Assembly: GCA_024516035.1 (NCBI GenBank)
Contig: CM044964.1
Span: 28,535,778 to 28,599,777, forward strand
Source: Bactericera cockerelli
Taxonomy: Eukaryota; Arthropoda; Insecta; Hemiptera; Triozidae
Length of the DNA: 64,000 nt
Direction of reading: 5' to 3'
Shown: positions 43,001 to 56,800 of the stretch, piece by piece
Layout: each line of letters begins with the position of its first letter
Numbering within the stretch: position 1 is the stretch's first letter
Position numbers and translations under genes: made by a program
Notes under the pieces: model-generated
What the model saw: the letters and a program-made list of their open reading frames with translations, nothing else
The model's database searches: none
Told to the model about the DNA's origin: nothing

Positions 43001-46000
43001 TAGGAGGAAAGAAGTAGGATTACATTCACCTATTAACAGGATGCACACCATGGGAAATCTGGCTGGAAGAGCAGGCATTGACATATTTAATTGTAATCTG
43101 ACGAACATCAAACATCTGTTTGATTGTGATTGAATGAATGTGTTGTAAATATTAATATGAATGAATGAAGTGCATGCGAATGAATGATTTTTTTTTATCT
43201 CTACCTAGACATAAGCATTAGATTTAGACATTTTTTATATTATATTATTTTTGTTTATAATTAGTTATTTTATATTTTTATGTATTATTGTATTTGTATT
43301 TATGTAATATTGTATATTGGGTTAGAAGCCCGTGAATAAAATAAATTAAATTAAATTAAATCAATCAAATCTAATAGTTCTGTTAAAATAACAAGGTGAT
43401 CAATTTGTTCGGTGGAAGAGAAAGCCACAAACTTTAAACCTCGCCCTTGGTTCGCTACATATTCTTTTGGGTTCTTTTCATTTCATGTCCTGTGTTGCAG
43501 AATGTATCTTGTTTGTAATTTATCAATAAACTACAAACATGTATCACTGTATCACCACCCTTGATCAGTCTTTGTTTATATTTATTTCACAAATTGTTAC
43601 CATGTTCATTAAAAAAAAAAAAATGTAAATAAAGCTTGGTCCAATTGTTTATAAAATAAAAATAAAGTATTAACAATAATAGTAACCTTAAGGTTGGATG
43701 TTCGAGTTTTACCCAAGGTTAATTTTCGGCACTATTTGTTATGTTTTTGATATCATGATTGTGATAAACACAAAAATGATATTTTTAATTTTACTTCTAA
43801 AAATAAAATCATAATTTTTGTTGGTAGCGCAGAGTCTTTCTCCATGTGTATTCTTTTTCCATAATTACACCACTGGTTGTTGCTTTCGTTGCAGCCTCTC
43901 TCATTTTTCCTCATGATAACCCTGTGATTCCGTAACCCCATTCACATAAAAGTTCACACCGACCGACCACTGTGAATGATCAATTTCCCTCTGTTAAACA
44001 TCCCAGAGCAGTGTATTTATACCTCAAATTACGCGCCAATTCTGTTAAAATTCAGCCAACTTTGAATTTTCCATCATGATTCAGAAGTGTTTTTTGAGCT
44101 TTGTGTGTATTGCGTTCCATGATCTTTAAAGTAATATAAAGGAGCTTTCTTTTTCCTAAAACTAAACATAATAGGGTATTTTTTTAACTAGTGATACGCA
44201 GAATTACAATTGTAGAAGTACTCTAAATTCACTAAAGGGAAAACAGGAAAAAATCAAATTTTAGAAAAGTATTGAACTTATGATTAAATATCTCTGTGGT
44301 CTTTCAATATTTTTTTATGCAACCAACTGCATTTCAAGGGAAATATGCATGACTATCCATACATGAAGTCAAAAATTACTTACTGGCTATCATTTCTTTA
44401 AAAACGTGCATCGATCCAAGTGACCTCTAGACCTGTGGGAAAAACAGGGATTTGGCCATAACTCTTTAACGAAGCAAAATGCCCCACTGCAAGTTTCGCT
44501 CATATGATAGTCCACGGTGGGCTGAACCTACCCTTAAAATATTTGCATCTGTATACGGGACACCCTGTATAACAGTTACCTAATATAGAGCAGTCACCAA
44601 ATATGGAATAGTTACCTGGTTAGCGTCGTGATCACCATGCACATGGAAGCCTTGCAGGAGATTAGAGAAGAGAAGACGGGATCTCTATTTGTTTAGAACA
44701 GTCACTCAATATGGAATAGTCACGTAATATAGAACAGTCACCAACTATGGAATAGTCACGTAATAGGGAACAGTCACCAAATATGGAATAGTCACCATAT
44801 ATGGAACAGTTACCTAATATAGAGCAGTCACCAAATATGGAATAGTTACCTGGTTAGCGTCGTGTTCACCATGCACGTGGAAGCCTTACAGTAGATTAGA
44901 GAAGAGGATATGGACTCTCTCTTTGTTTAGAATAGTCACTCAATATGGAATAGTCACGTAGAACAGTTACCTAATATAGAACAGTCACCAAATATGGAAT
45001 AGTTACCTGGTTAGCGTCGTGTTCACCATGCACATGGAAGCCTTGCAGGAGATTAGAGAAGAGGAGATGTGATCTCTCTTTATTTAGAATAGTCACTCAA
45101 AATGGAATAGTCACGTAATATATGTAGAACAGTTACCTAATATAGAACACTATAGAACAGTCACCAAATATGGAATAGTTACCTGCTTAGCGTCGTGTTC
45201 ACCCTGCACGTGGAAGCCTTGCAGGAGATTAGAGAAGAGGAGATGGGATCTATTTGTTTAGAATAGTTACTCAATATGGAATAGTCACGTAATAGGGAAC
45301 AGTCGCTCAGTATGGAATAGTCACGTAATAGGGAACAGTCACTCAATATGGAATAGTCACGTAATAGGGAACAGTCACTCAATATGGAATAGTCACGTAA
45401 TAGGGAACAGTCACTCAATATGGAATAGTCACGTAATAGGGAACAGTCACCAAATATTGAATAGTCACGTAATATAGAACAGTTACCTAATATGAAATAG
45501 TCACGTAATAGGGAACAGTCACTCAATATGGAATAGTCACGTAATAGGGAACAGTCACCAAATATGGAATAGTCAAGTAATATAGAACAGTTACCTAATA
45601 TGGAATAGTCACGTAATGGGGAACAGTCACCAAATATGGAACAGTCACGTAATAGGGAACAGTCACCAAATATGGAATAGTCACGTAATAGGGAACAGTC
45701 ACCAAATATGGAATAGTCACGTAATATAGAACAGTCACCAAATATGGAATAGTCATGTAATAGGGAACAGTCACCAAATATGGAATAGTCACGTAATTTA
45801 GAACAGTTACCTAATATAGAACAGTCACCAAATATGGAATAGTCACGTAATATAGAACAGTCACCAAATATGGAATAGTCACCTGGTTAGCGTCGTGTTC
45901 ACCATGCACGTGGAAGCCTTGCAGGAGATTAGAGAAAAGGAGACGGGCTCATTCTTTGTTTATAATAGTCACTCAATATGGAATAGTCACGTAATATGGA

Positions 46001-47814
46001 ACAGTTACCTAATATAGAACAGTCACCAAATATGGAACAGTTACCTAATATAGAACAGTCACCAAATATGGAATAGTTACCTGGTTGGCGTCGTGTTCAC
46101 CATGCACGTGGAAGCCTTGCAGGAGATTAGAAAACAGGAGACGGGCTATCTCTTCATTGAGTTGCGAGTCTGAGATGAGCTGAACTATGAGCGGAAGTAG
46201 GAAACGACCTGCAAGTAGAGAGAATCTTGTTGTGAAACATTTTTACGTTTGAGATCCTGCAAGAAAAAGACTAAAGAGTCTCTCACAGCCTGAACAAAGT
46301 CTCATTAATTGGTGATAAATATATTATACATATTTTTTTTACATAGAACTTTGTTTAAAAAAATAATTTGATTAATGAAAAAAGATTAGGACCCATAAGT
46401 TTCATTATTCTAATAGTAAGCTCAAGACTTATTATTATCTTGTCAAAATTCCGAATGTGGGAGGCTAACTTGTTGTGTCCCGGCTGGGTTTTCAATAATA
46501 ATAATAATAATACTCTTTAGTGGAAGGTAACCAGTAGGCGAGGTTAATGCTCAAAGCATTTTCTATCATCTAACCCTCAGAGTATTATTATGATATGGTC
46601 GTTAACTCGAATTAATGAGGATAAATTCAGGCACTGGGTGGAATTCGAACCAACGAATCCCTACGCTACCTGAATTACTAGCGCGTTAACCACGTGTCTA
46701 CCGCGACTTCTGGATTACAAGACAGAAGCTTTATCCACTGAAGTACAGGGACCAAGTGTCCTTGTATTATTATTATTATTTTTTAGAAACTCTTTATTAG
46801 TAGAACATATATACAGACAAATAATGGTAAAAATTAAACATAAAAATTGACAGTATTAATAATATAAACAAGAAAAAAAAATAAACAAAATACATACATA
46901 TGTCCTCTAACTAAAGGGCGGGGTTATTGCCTATGGCAATCTCTTCCCCCCACCCCTTATTACTTACCGGTTCGTAAACTGCACTGCGTGTCCTGATAGG
47001 ATAGACAGCGGATGAGGAATATGAGTATGGCTTCACTAGTGGGTTTGTTGCGAGCTATCTTAACTCCTGGAACACAATTGAAACATAGGTAAATGAAGGG
47101 GCAACATAGGTTTTTTACGAGCTATCTTAACTCCTACGAACACAATAGAGACATAGGTAAATGAAGGGGCAACATAGGTTTCTAGCGAGCTATGTTAACT
47201 CCTGTGAAATTAATGGAAACATAGGTTTCTTACGAGCTAACTTATCTCCTGCGAAAATAATGAAAACATAGGTAAATGAAGGGGCAACATAGGATTCATA
47301 CGCGCCATTTGAACTCACTAGAAAGGGGCGAGATAATTAGGGGTGGAAGTAATCGACATTTTTGTTATACCACTATGAAATTAGGTCTAGATTGTGATTT
47401 TAACCACATAATAATACGTCTTGGGCTTACTGCTAGAATAATGGGACTCTATGGGCAGTATGAAGTCCTATGGGCAGTATAAAAAAGACGATACATTATT
47501 ATTATTACAGTTTGATTGAAAATAATATTAAAAATCAGACAGATTTTTTCAACTTACCAGTCTGGCTGGGTTACATTAAACAGGGAGAAGACCAGTGTTT
47601 CGTTAGAGGACTATAAACAGAAAAACTGACTAGCCAACCCCTACAAGCCAGGAGGCTAGCTTGCAGTTTTCTAAGGGTTTATTGGCTTACAAAGAAAAAG
47701 TCGCCCATAGAAGGACAAGCTAACTTTAAACTAAAGTTGGCTGGAGACCATCATTTCCCCTCCAGCTGCAGCCAAGCTGGCTACAACAACAACAACAAGA
47801 GAACAATTTACCAG

Positions 47815-47847
<33 letters not shown>

Positions 47848-50800
47848 AATTCGTCCAGATATGTTATCAGCTCAATTTGTAAAAAAGTCACCAATTAAAA
47901 TACTTTCTATACCTTATAGGTGATAGAATGTAAAAATATTATTGTTATTATTATATCAAGCTTTATTAGAAGTACAAAGTATACAATATTTACATGAAAA
48001 TTAATAAAAGATAAAATTGTGAGAATGAATGAGTGAATAAATGAGCATACCAGTTATTGCTTAATTGTTATAACATGTAACTTTCAAGTGTAGGTATTTG
48101 AAAAAAGAAAAAAAAATAATAAAGAAGAAAATATTAATGTCCTGACTAAAAGGCGGAGTTACTGCCTGCGGCAATCTCTTCCACCCAACCCATTTTAAAT
48201 AAGTATCTTTCACCCATTTTAAAAATGTATCTTTCACCCATTTTAAATATGTATCTTTCACACATTTTAAATATGTATCTTTCACCCATTTTAAATACTC
48301 GTACATACCTAGAGGGGACAGGTTCTCCAGTCTGTTGGGTGGAGGATTGGGCGGGGCCTCAATGCTCATCTCCTCGTCCCCTCCTCCTCCACACCCATTC
48401 ACTCCTCCACCTCCAGCGTGGCCCAGCAGCAGGTCTCGTATCACCTCCATGTACTCCCGCTGCATCATCAGGACTATCACCTCATCCACCACCTCTTCCC
48501 TCTCCACAACCTCACTCACTGGACAAGATAACAAGAGTAATAGTGGTTATAATAACAATAATAAAGTGTATAATAACAATAATAAAGTGTATTATAATAA
48601 CAATAATAAGGTCTCGTATCACCTCCATGTACTCTCGCTGCATCATCAGGACTATCACCTCATCCTCACTCACTGGACAAGACAACAAGAGTCATACAGG
48701 TTATAATAACAATAATAAAGTGTATAATAACAATAATAAGGTCTCGTATCACCTCCATGTACTCTCGCTGCATCATCAGGACTATCACCTCATCCTCACT
48801 CACTGGACAAGATAACAAGAGTAATAGTGGTTATAATAACAGTAATAAAGTGTATAATAACAATAATAAGGTCTCGTATCACCTCCATGTACTCTCGCTG
48901 CATCATCAGGACTATCACCTCATCCTCACTCACTGGACAAGATAACAAGAGTAATAGTGGTTATAATAACAATAATAAAGTGTATAATAACAATAATAAG
49001 GTCTCGTATCACCTCCATGTACTCTCGCTGCATCATCAGGACTATCACCTCATCCTCACTCACTGGAGAAGATAACAAGAGTCATACAGGTTATAATAAC
49101 AATAATAAAGTGTATAATAACAATAATAAGGTCTCGTATCACCTCCATGTACTCTCGCTGCATCATCAGGACTATCACCTCATCCTCACTCACTGGACAA
49201 GACAACAAGAGTCATACAGGTTATAATAACAATAATAAAGTGTATAATAACAATAATAAGGTCTCGTATCACCTCCATGTACTCTCGCTGCATCATCAGG
49301 ACTATCACCTCATCCTCACTCACTGGACAAGACAACAAGAGTCATACAGGTTATAATAACAATAATAAAGTGTATAATAACAATAATAAGGTCTCGTATC
49401 ACCTCCATGTACTCTCGCTGCATCATCAGGACTATCACCTCATCCTCACTCACTGGACAAGATAACAAGAGTCATACAGGTTATAATAACAATAATCAAT
49501 AAATTAGTTGAACAGCTAGCACAAATAAAAATCTAAAATAAATTATTGAAGTACTCATTATAATTACTGCCTATACCGATTATTAAAAATAATCATTTTC
49601 ACCTTCTACCATGCAGAGTTCAAAAAGAAAATACTGTCCATTGGAACTTCAAGGGAACTCAGATGCTACGAAGTGAAGTGAAAGGGTCAAACTCCGTTTT
49701 GTAAATATCACGAGTTCTCTGCAATCTAAGTTTATAATATGAAAGTTTCGCACGCCACATCAGCCTCCCATGTGGTCTAGTGGCTAGGATATCTGGCTTT
49801 CACCCAGAAGGCCCGGGTTCGATTCCCGGCATGGGAAATTTTTGAAACTTTTTTTTTAATTCCATATTTTAATTAACACATGTATATTTTTTGTTTTTCT
49901 TTTTTTTTACTCGATATTTTTTTTCTTTGCAAAATCTACTTTATGAAACATGGTACCCTACTTTTATTTTCTTCAATTTTATAGATAGTGTTAGCTCAGT
50001 AATGCCTAACTTGCTTTTTTTTTTTTTTTTTTTTTTTTGGATAATTATAACAGTTCACAACCAAATAGCACAAATCCTTCAGTATGGCGAAGAACTTTGT
50101 TTGGGTCAATAGGTCAATACCCAATTCTCAATAATAAGAGTTGTCGATTTGAGAATTCGAGGTACAAGAAAAAAAAAAAACGACCAATGTTAGATCCTGC
50201 TCAAAATATGCAAATAGTGAACGTGCACTGGTAGTCAAGTGGTTAAGGCGCTAATCTGGTAATCCAGGTAATGTAGGGATCCGCTGCGTTGGTTCAAATC
50301 CCAACCAATATGACCTCTATAGGTGAAAGTGGAAAGTGTCCACTAAGATTAACTAATCCTGTTTCATAATTCAGTTCAGTCCTAAGAAAGGATTTATAAA
50401 TAATCTAACTAGGAGGCCAGCCGCGGGGAAAAACATGTAATAATAATAATAATAATACTCATTAGTGGAAGGTAACCACCAGGCGAGGTTAATGCTTCAA
50501 GCATTTTCTACCACCTAACCCTCGGAGTCTTATTATTATTATGTGGTCACAAACTCAAATTAATGAGGAAAGTTGGAGTCGCACGTTCCGCCATCGACTC
50601 CAACTTGGCGTAGATCTGGTTATCGAGTATTCCTTCATAAAAGCCCTTCATTTTTACTTTCCTTATCCTATAATAAGGAAAGTATTGAATTTTCTCATAA
50701 AACCCCTTCATTTTTACTTGCCTTATCCTATTTTTAAGTTTTCTTTTGGCATTGGTAGGCAAGGCCATTCCATACAGCCAATTCCTTATCCTATAATTAG

Positions 50801-53800
50801 GAAAGTATTGTATTTCCTCATAAAGCCCCTTCAAAAAAAACTCGCACCTGGTTCGTTTGCGAGTTTGGCCATCGACTCTCACTTGGCGTTGATCTCCTGG
50901 TTATCGAGTATGCATTCATAAACCCCATTCATTTTTACTTTCCTTATCCTATAATAAGAAAATTATTGTATTTCCTCATAAAAATCCTTAAAAAACTCAA
51001 CTGGTTCGCGAGTTTGACCATCGACTCAAACTTGGCGTTGATGGGCTGGTAAGAAAATTATCCGAGTATTCATTCATAAAACCCCTTCATTTTTTTCTTC
51101 ATAAACCCCTTAAAAAAAACTCTCACCTGGTTCGTTTGCGAGTTTGGCCAGCGACTCCCACTTGGCGTTGGTCTCCTGGTTATCGAGTATTCATTCATAA
51201 AACCCCTTCATTTTTATTCTCCTTATCCTATAATAAGGAAATTATTGTATTTCCTCATAAAACTCCTTAAAACATTTCAACTGGTTCGCGAGTTTGACCA
51301 TTGACTCACACCCATATTTATGAACAGCGAATTTTGTTTGAGCACTGTCTCAAGCAAGGTATTGGCCAATAATATTAAAGGAAATCATGCTTCAGGCCAT
51401 GCTCAAACGGCGTTTTCTGTTCATAAATACGGCTGTCAAACTTGGCGTTGATGGGTTGGTAACAAAATTATCCGAGTATTCATTCATAAAACCCCTTCAT
51501 TTTTTTCATCTTCATAAAACCCCTTCAAAAACATCACTCACCTGGTTCGTTAGCGCGCTCCGCCATCGACTCCCACTTGGCGTTGATGCGCTGGTACATG
51601 TGACTGGTGAAGTGGCTCATGAAGGGCAGGAGCACGTTGTCCTGGGCGGGGCCGGGCGGACAGAAGGACACATAGAAGCGCACGAAGTGGCGGATGAGGA
51701 TGCGCAGGCGGAAGTTGGGCAGGCGCGCTAGGTCGGGCAGGAGAGACTCGTGCAGGGCGCGCGAGAACTCGGGGATCGAGTAGAGCTGCGCGGTCATGGT
51801 GCGCGGCAGGAAGCCTGGAAGTGAACGAATTTATCGGTGGTGTTTTATGAAGGGGTTTTATGCGGTCATGGTGCGCGGCAGGAAGCCTGGAAGTGAACGA
51901 ATTCATTGGTGTTTTATGAAGGGGTTTTTATATGAAAAAAAAAAGAAAACAACACTATTTCCTGCAATCCACCACATACTGATAAGTACATTGGATTGCA
52001 GTAACTATTAAATATTAAATGAAGGATATGTATGAATATTAAAATAAAATATAATAAAGTTATTGAAAAAAAAAATATGGGTTTGATGGCAGAGATTGGC
52101 TCAGGCAATAATCACGCCCTTTGTCAATATTAGTCTCGTCAATAAAGAGTTATCATTAGTATCAAGATATTTCTATGTTTGTATTTTGACTTTGTACCAC
52201 ATAAATAAAAATAAATAAATCAATAAGTGAAGGGAAGGAAGGATTCCACTAATTTTCCTTTGACATATTTCTTCATTTAAATTCCCTTGTCGTACAATTT
52301 TTTTTTGTGCTTCTAGGGGTTTTGTGAATGAGTCATTAACTGTAACAATAACACAAGCCAGACACCCACAGTGCTTCTTTCGGGTCTGGTAATGTTTTTA
52401 TTTTATTTTTGTTTTTACAAATTTAACCCCATTCACAGAAGCTAAGGAAATCTCCTTTGGCAACTGTTCAATGTAAAAATGTTAATAAATGTTGTATTAC
52501 TTTTTTTTAAGCTTTATTAGGAGGACAAAGTACAGGGTATATAAAATTAAGGAACAAACAAACAAATGACAAAATAAATAAGTAAAAAAAAGAAAATAAC
52601 AATAATGTCCTACCTAAAGGGCGGGGTTATTGCCTGTGGCAATCTCTTCCACCCAACCCTTTGTGTTTCTTCCATTTTCCCTCTCTTTTCTTGTCACAAA
52701 TGTTACTTGTCACAACTAATAATGACACCACCGACCTCAGTAGCTGGATCGATAAGGCGGCGGACTTGTAACCTGGAGGTCGGTGGTTTGAATCCAAAGT
52801 TCAGCAAAGATTTAGGGCGGAATTAATAGACATTTTTGTAATACCTCTGTGGAGCTAATCTAGATTTTGTGTATTGTCTTAGACGGGGAAATTTTGTTAC
52901 TTCATGAACCTAAAACGTATAGAGTTACTGTTTTCGGTCATTCTTTCAAAAATTATCTGATAATGTAATTTAAATTTGACCTGATTTTTTTTGATAATAC
53001 TAATAATCCTTCTTCTCTTTTGACTTACATTATCTAAATTTCTTGCAGTCCCCGTGGCAGAGTGAGTTAGCACGCTAGGCATTGCACGTATGGTGACCTG
53101 GGTTTGATCCCCAGCGAGACAGTATTTTTTCTGCTCTGTACTTGGATGTACGGGGTCCACTCATACCTCGTGAGGAAAAATGAGTAGTTATTTGTATGAG
53201 TAACAACCACTGGCGGCATAACCAGAGTAAAAAGAAATTAATGTAATAGAATAATTCAAAAAGTAAAGGGGGCTCTTAGTAATGCTGCGCTACCTACAAA
53301 AATTGTGAAGAGGCCTTGTGTTCCACCACAAATAAAATCATATCTACCTACCTTATTTAAATTTCTTCTTCCTTCAAGCTACTTTTGACATTTTCATGTC
53401 TTTGCTCTGGCACATAACCAAAATTATGTGACGAAATTATGTAACGATATTATGTAACGAAATATCGAATTGTAAAGGGAGAGAAGTCTTCTAATATCGG
53501 ATATCGATATTATGGTTTCGATATTATCGATATACCTAATATCGATATTTTCGTTTCGATATTGCAACCCTAAGAGAAGAGGGAAAGTGTGTGTCATGCG
53601 CACAATACGAAATTTGGTCAGTTGGGTTTTGGACCTTGAATAGTAAAGATGAAAATGTCGAAATGGTTGCAGACTCGTATGCAAGCGTTTTTTTTTTTTT
53701 TTTATACACTAGCCGCAAAATCTTAATTATGAAAGTTGTGCATTTTATCGGATCCGACACAAGGGCCGAATGGTGCAATAGTTTTTGCGGGATCTGTGAT

Positions 53801-56800
53801 AATTATGTTGCATAAAAGTTCCACTGCAGCGCTGGCGTAGTTTTCAGGAATGATCCATGGCCTCCATGCGTCATGATGCTTAGACGTCCGCGGGTTCGAT
53901 CCCTACCCAGGACGTTTTTTTATTTCTTATGATCAGAAGGAAAGATGAACATACCTAGGATGATGTACAAGTTCTCAAAGAGACTGTTGATGAAGGACTG
54001 CATGTGAGAGAGAGGACTCTTATCCAGGACTAGATCCGAACTGTCCTCACTGCTGCTATTATGTGCACTGCCCAAGTAGTGTTCTCCTGTGGGAATAAGA
54101 TAGAAATAGATAAAATAGAGGACTCTTATCCAACACCAGATCCGAACTGTCCTCACTACTGCTATTATGTGCACTGCCAAAGTAGTGTTCTCCTGTGGGA
54201 ATAATACAGAAATAGATAAAATAGAGGACTCTTATTCAACACCAGATCAGAACTCCTGTGGGAATAAGATAGAAATACATAAAATAGAGGACTCTTATTC
54301 AACACCAGATCAGAACTCCTGTGGGAATAAGATAGAAATAGATAAAATAGAGGACTCTTATCCAACACCAGATCAGAACTGTCCTCACTGCTGCTATTAT
54401 GTGCACTGCCAAAGTAGTGTTCTCCTGTGGGAATAATATGGAAATACATAAAATAGAGGACTCTTATTCAACACCAGATCAGAACTGTACACCAGATCAG
54501 AACTGTTCTCACTACTGCTATTATGTATACTGCCAAAGTAGTCTTCTGTGGGAATAATACAGAAATAGATAAAATAGAGGACTCTTATTCAACACCAGAT
54601 CAGAACTCCTGTGGGAATAAGATAGAAATAGATAATATACAGGACTCTTATTCAACACTAGATCAGAACTCCTGTGGGAATAAGATAGAAATAGATAAAA
54701 TACAGGACTCTTATCCAGGACTAGATCTGAACTGTCCTCACTGCTGCTATTATGTGTACTGCCAAAGTAGTGTTCTTCTGTGGGAATAATACAGAAATAG
54801 ATAAAATAGAGGACTCTTATTCAACACCAGATCAGAACTCCTGTGGGAATAAGATAGAAATAGATAAAATAGAGGACTCTTATGCAACACCAGATCAGAA
54901 CTGTCCTCACTACTGCTATTATGTGCACTGCCAAAGTAGTGTTCTCCTGTGGGAATAATACAGAAATAGATAAAATAGAGGACTCTTATTCAACACCAGA
55001 TCAGAACTCCTGTGGGAATAAGATAGAAATAGATAAAATAGAGGACTCTTATCCAACACCAGATCAGAACTGTCCTCACTGCTGCTATTATGTGTACTGC
55101 CAAAGTAGTGTTCTCCTGTGGGAATAAGATAGAAATAGATAAAATAGAGGACTCTTATCCAGGACTAGATCTGAACTGTCCTCACTGCTGCTATTATGTG
55201 TACTGCCAAAGTAGTGTTCTCCTGTAGGAATAAGATAGAAATAGATAAAATAGAGGACTCTTATTCAACACCAGATCTGAACTGTCCTCACTACTGCTAT
55301 TATGTGCACTGCCAAAGTAGTGTTCTCCTGTGGGAATAAGATTTTATTAATGTACAAGTTCTAATTGAAAAGTATAGTCCTTTACAAAGGACCAAACTTT
55401 AAATTGGAAAATGTGATACAGTAAACTTCCTGCCCAATTTATATTGCTAAGCATCTTATAATAAGGATTATAACAAAAATATGAATAAGAAGTCGAATAA
55501 AAAGAAGTTCTCAAAGAGCCATTTGTTATTACCACATTGGTGCTGTCAGCTAGATAGGCGAGTATATCGTCTTATTTATACTGCCCAATACCATTATACA
55601 AGCAGTAAGCCTCAGACGTACTATTAAACTATCAAAATCAAATGGGATGATAAGTTTTTGTGTGGTTCAGGGCGAGTTCACTTTCGATTATCTTTTTACT
55701 TTCGATAATTTCTAATATTAGAAATCGGAACTATCGTGTTTTTTTTTTTTTTTTTTTTTTTTCATTGCCTTCTTGCACATTACTTTTTGGCTGAGCCAGC
55801 TCTGACTTACCTAGTAGATTCTTCTTCTCACTCTCATCTATCTCGAGTGCTGGTAACATGTCCGGGTGGATCAGACCACTAGACTTGGTGTCGCCGGGAC
55901 CGCGGGCGTGATACTCGGGATTGTGAAGCTGCTCCATCATGGACACCAGTTTGAGAACCCCTGATGAAGAGAATGGAAAATATTAGAGCGCGCGAATAGC
56001 ATTTGCGTGCCACGCGGAATGTCCCGGATTACAGTTGTTTGTAAGAAGTCACCGTCGCAGAGTGAGTTAGCGCGCTAGGCATTGCACGCACGGTGACCTG
56101 GGTTCGAACCCCAGAGGGGCAGGATTTTTTCTGCTCTGTTCTTGGGTGTTCGGGGTCCACTCATACCTCGTGAGGAAAAATGAGTAGTTACTTGTATGAG
56201 TAACGACCAGTGGCGGCATTACCAGAGTAAAAAGAAATTAATGTAATAGAATAATTCGAAAAGTACAGGAGGCTCTTAGTAATGCTGCGCTACCCACAAA
56301 AAAATGTGAAGAGGCCTTGTGCTTCACCACAAATAAAACAATACATACATACATACAGTTGTTTGTAAGTGATACCTTCCGGTGAGCTCGAGTTGAGCCA
56401 GCACCTAAATGGGAAGTATTGTGTCACTTTTCACCCATCAGAGGGGAGCCATACTACGGGATGGTCAAGCTACAACACAGACCAAAAGCGTCTACAGTAG
56501 CTCCTGTTCATTGGCTACGAAATAAAACAGCTGTGAAATATATCGTTGAATTTTTTCATGCATGATATTATAGGGGATTTGAGAATATTCTTGTTTTTAT
56601 TAGGGATAGAAAAAAATTTAATTCTGTCTATTCTAAGCCTAGGGTCTGGTATTCTAAAATTAAGTTGTGAGAGAATGTAGGGACTATTTATTGTGTTGTT
56701 AATTGTGTTTTGCAAAATAAATCAAAAAAATCAAAATTCCTGGCAATTATGAAAAACTTTCTTCCAAATTCGAATTTTTGTGAACATGAAGGAGGCGCCA

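Larger units (their letters stand above)
42117..44569. mobile_element. 2.45-kb long-TIR element, TACAGGGTG ends, TA target site
   Basis: Both ends read TACAGGGTGTCCCGTATACA inwards and stay complementary for about 400 bp (for example GAGGTCACTTAGATCGATGC and ATGCATATTTCCCTTGAAAT). TA flanks both ends (42115-42116 and 44570-44571). The interior carries a LINE fragment, not a transposase, so it is non-autonomous. It sits inside the XPO5 splice-junction array and so is younger than that array. Confidence 0.85.

Noticed and set aside
45179..45792. Repetitive open frames (RDYSILSDCSLL and TIPYLVTVPYYV repeats)
   Set aside because: They come from the 18-bp subrepeats of the XPO5 donor array; no start context, splice site or family match.
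48225..49465. Repeated open frames such as CIIRTITSSS...GQDNKS
   Set aside because: These are antisense readings of the 130-bp XPO5 acceptor array.
53848..53915. tRNA-like sequence ending GGGTTCGATCCCTACCCAGG
   Set aside because: Only a box-B-like part is convincing; no box A or stems could be placed with confidence.
54167..55127. Plus-strand frames with repeated CGNKIEIDKIEDSY
   Set aside because: They lie antisense to the XPO5 array at 54004-55335 and arise from its repeats.
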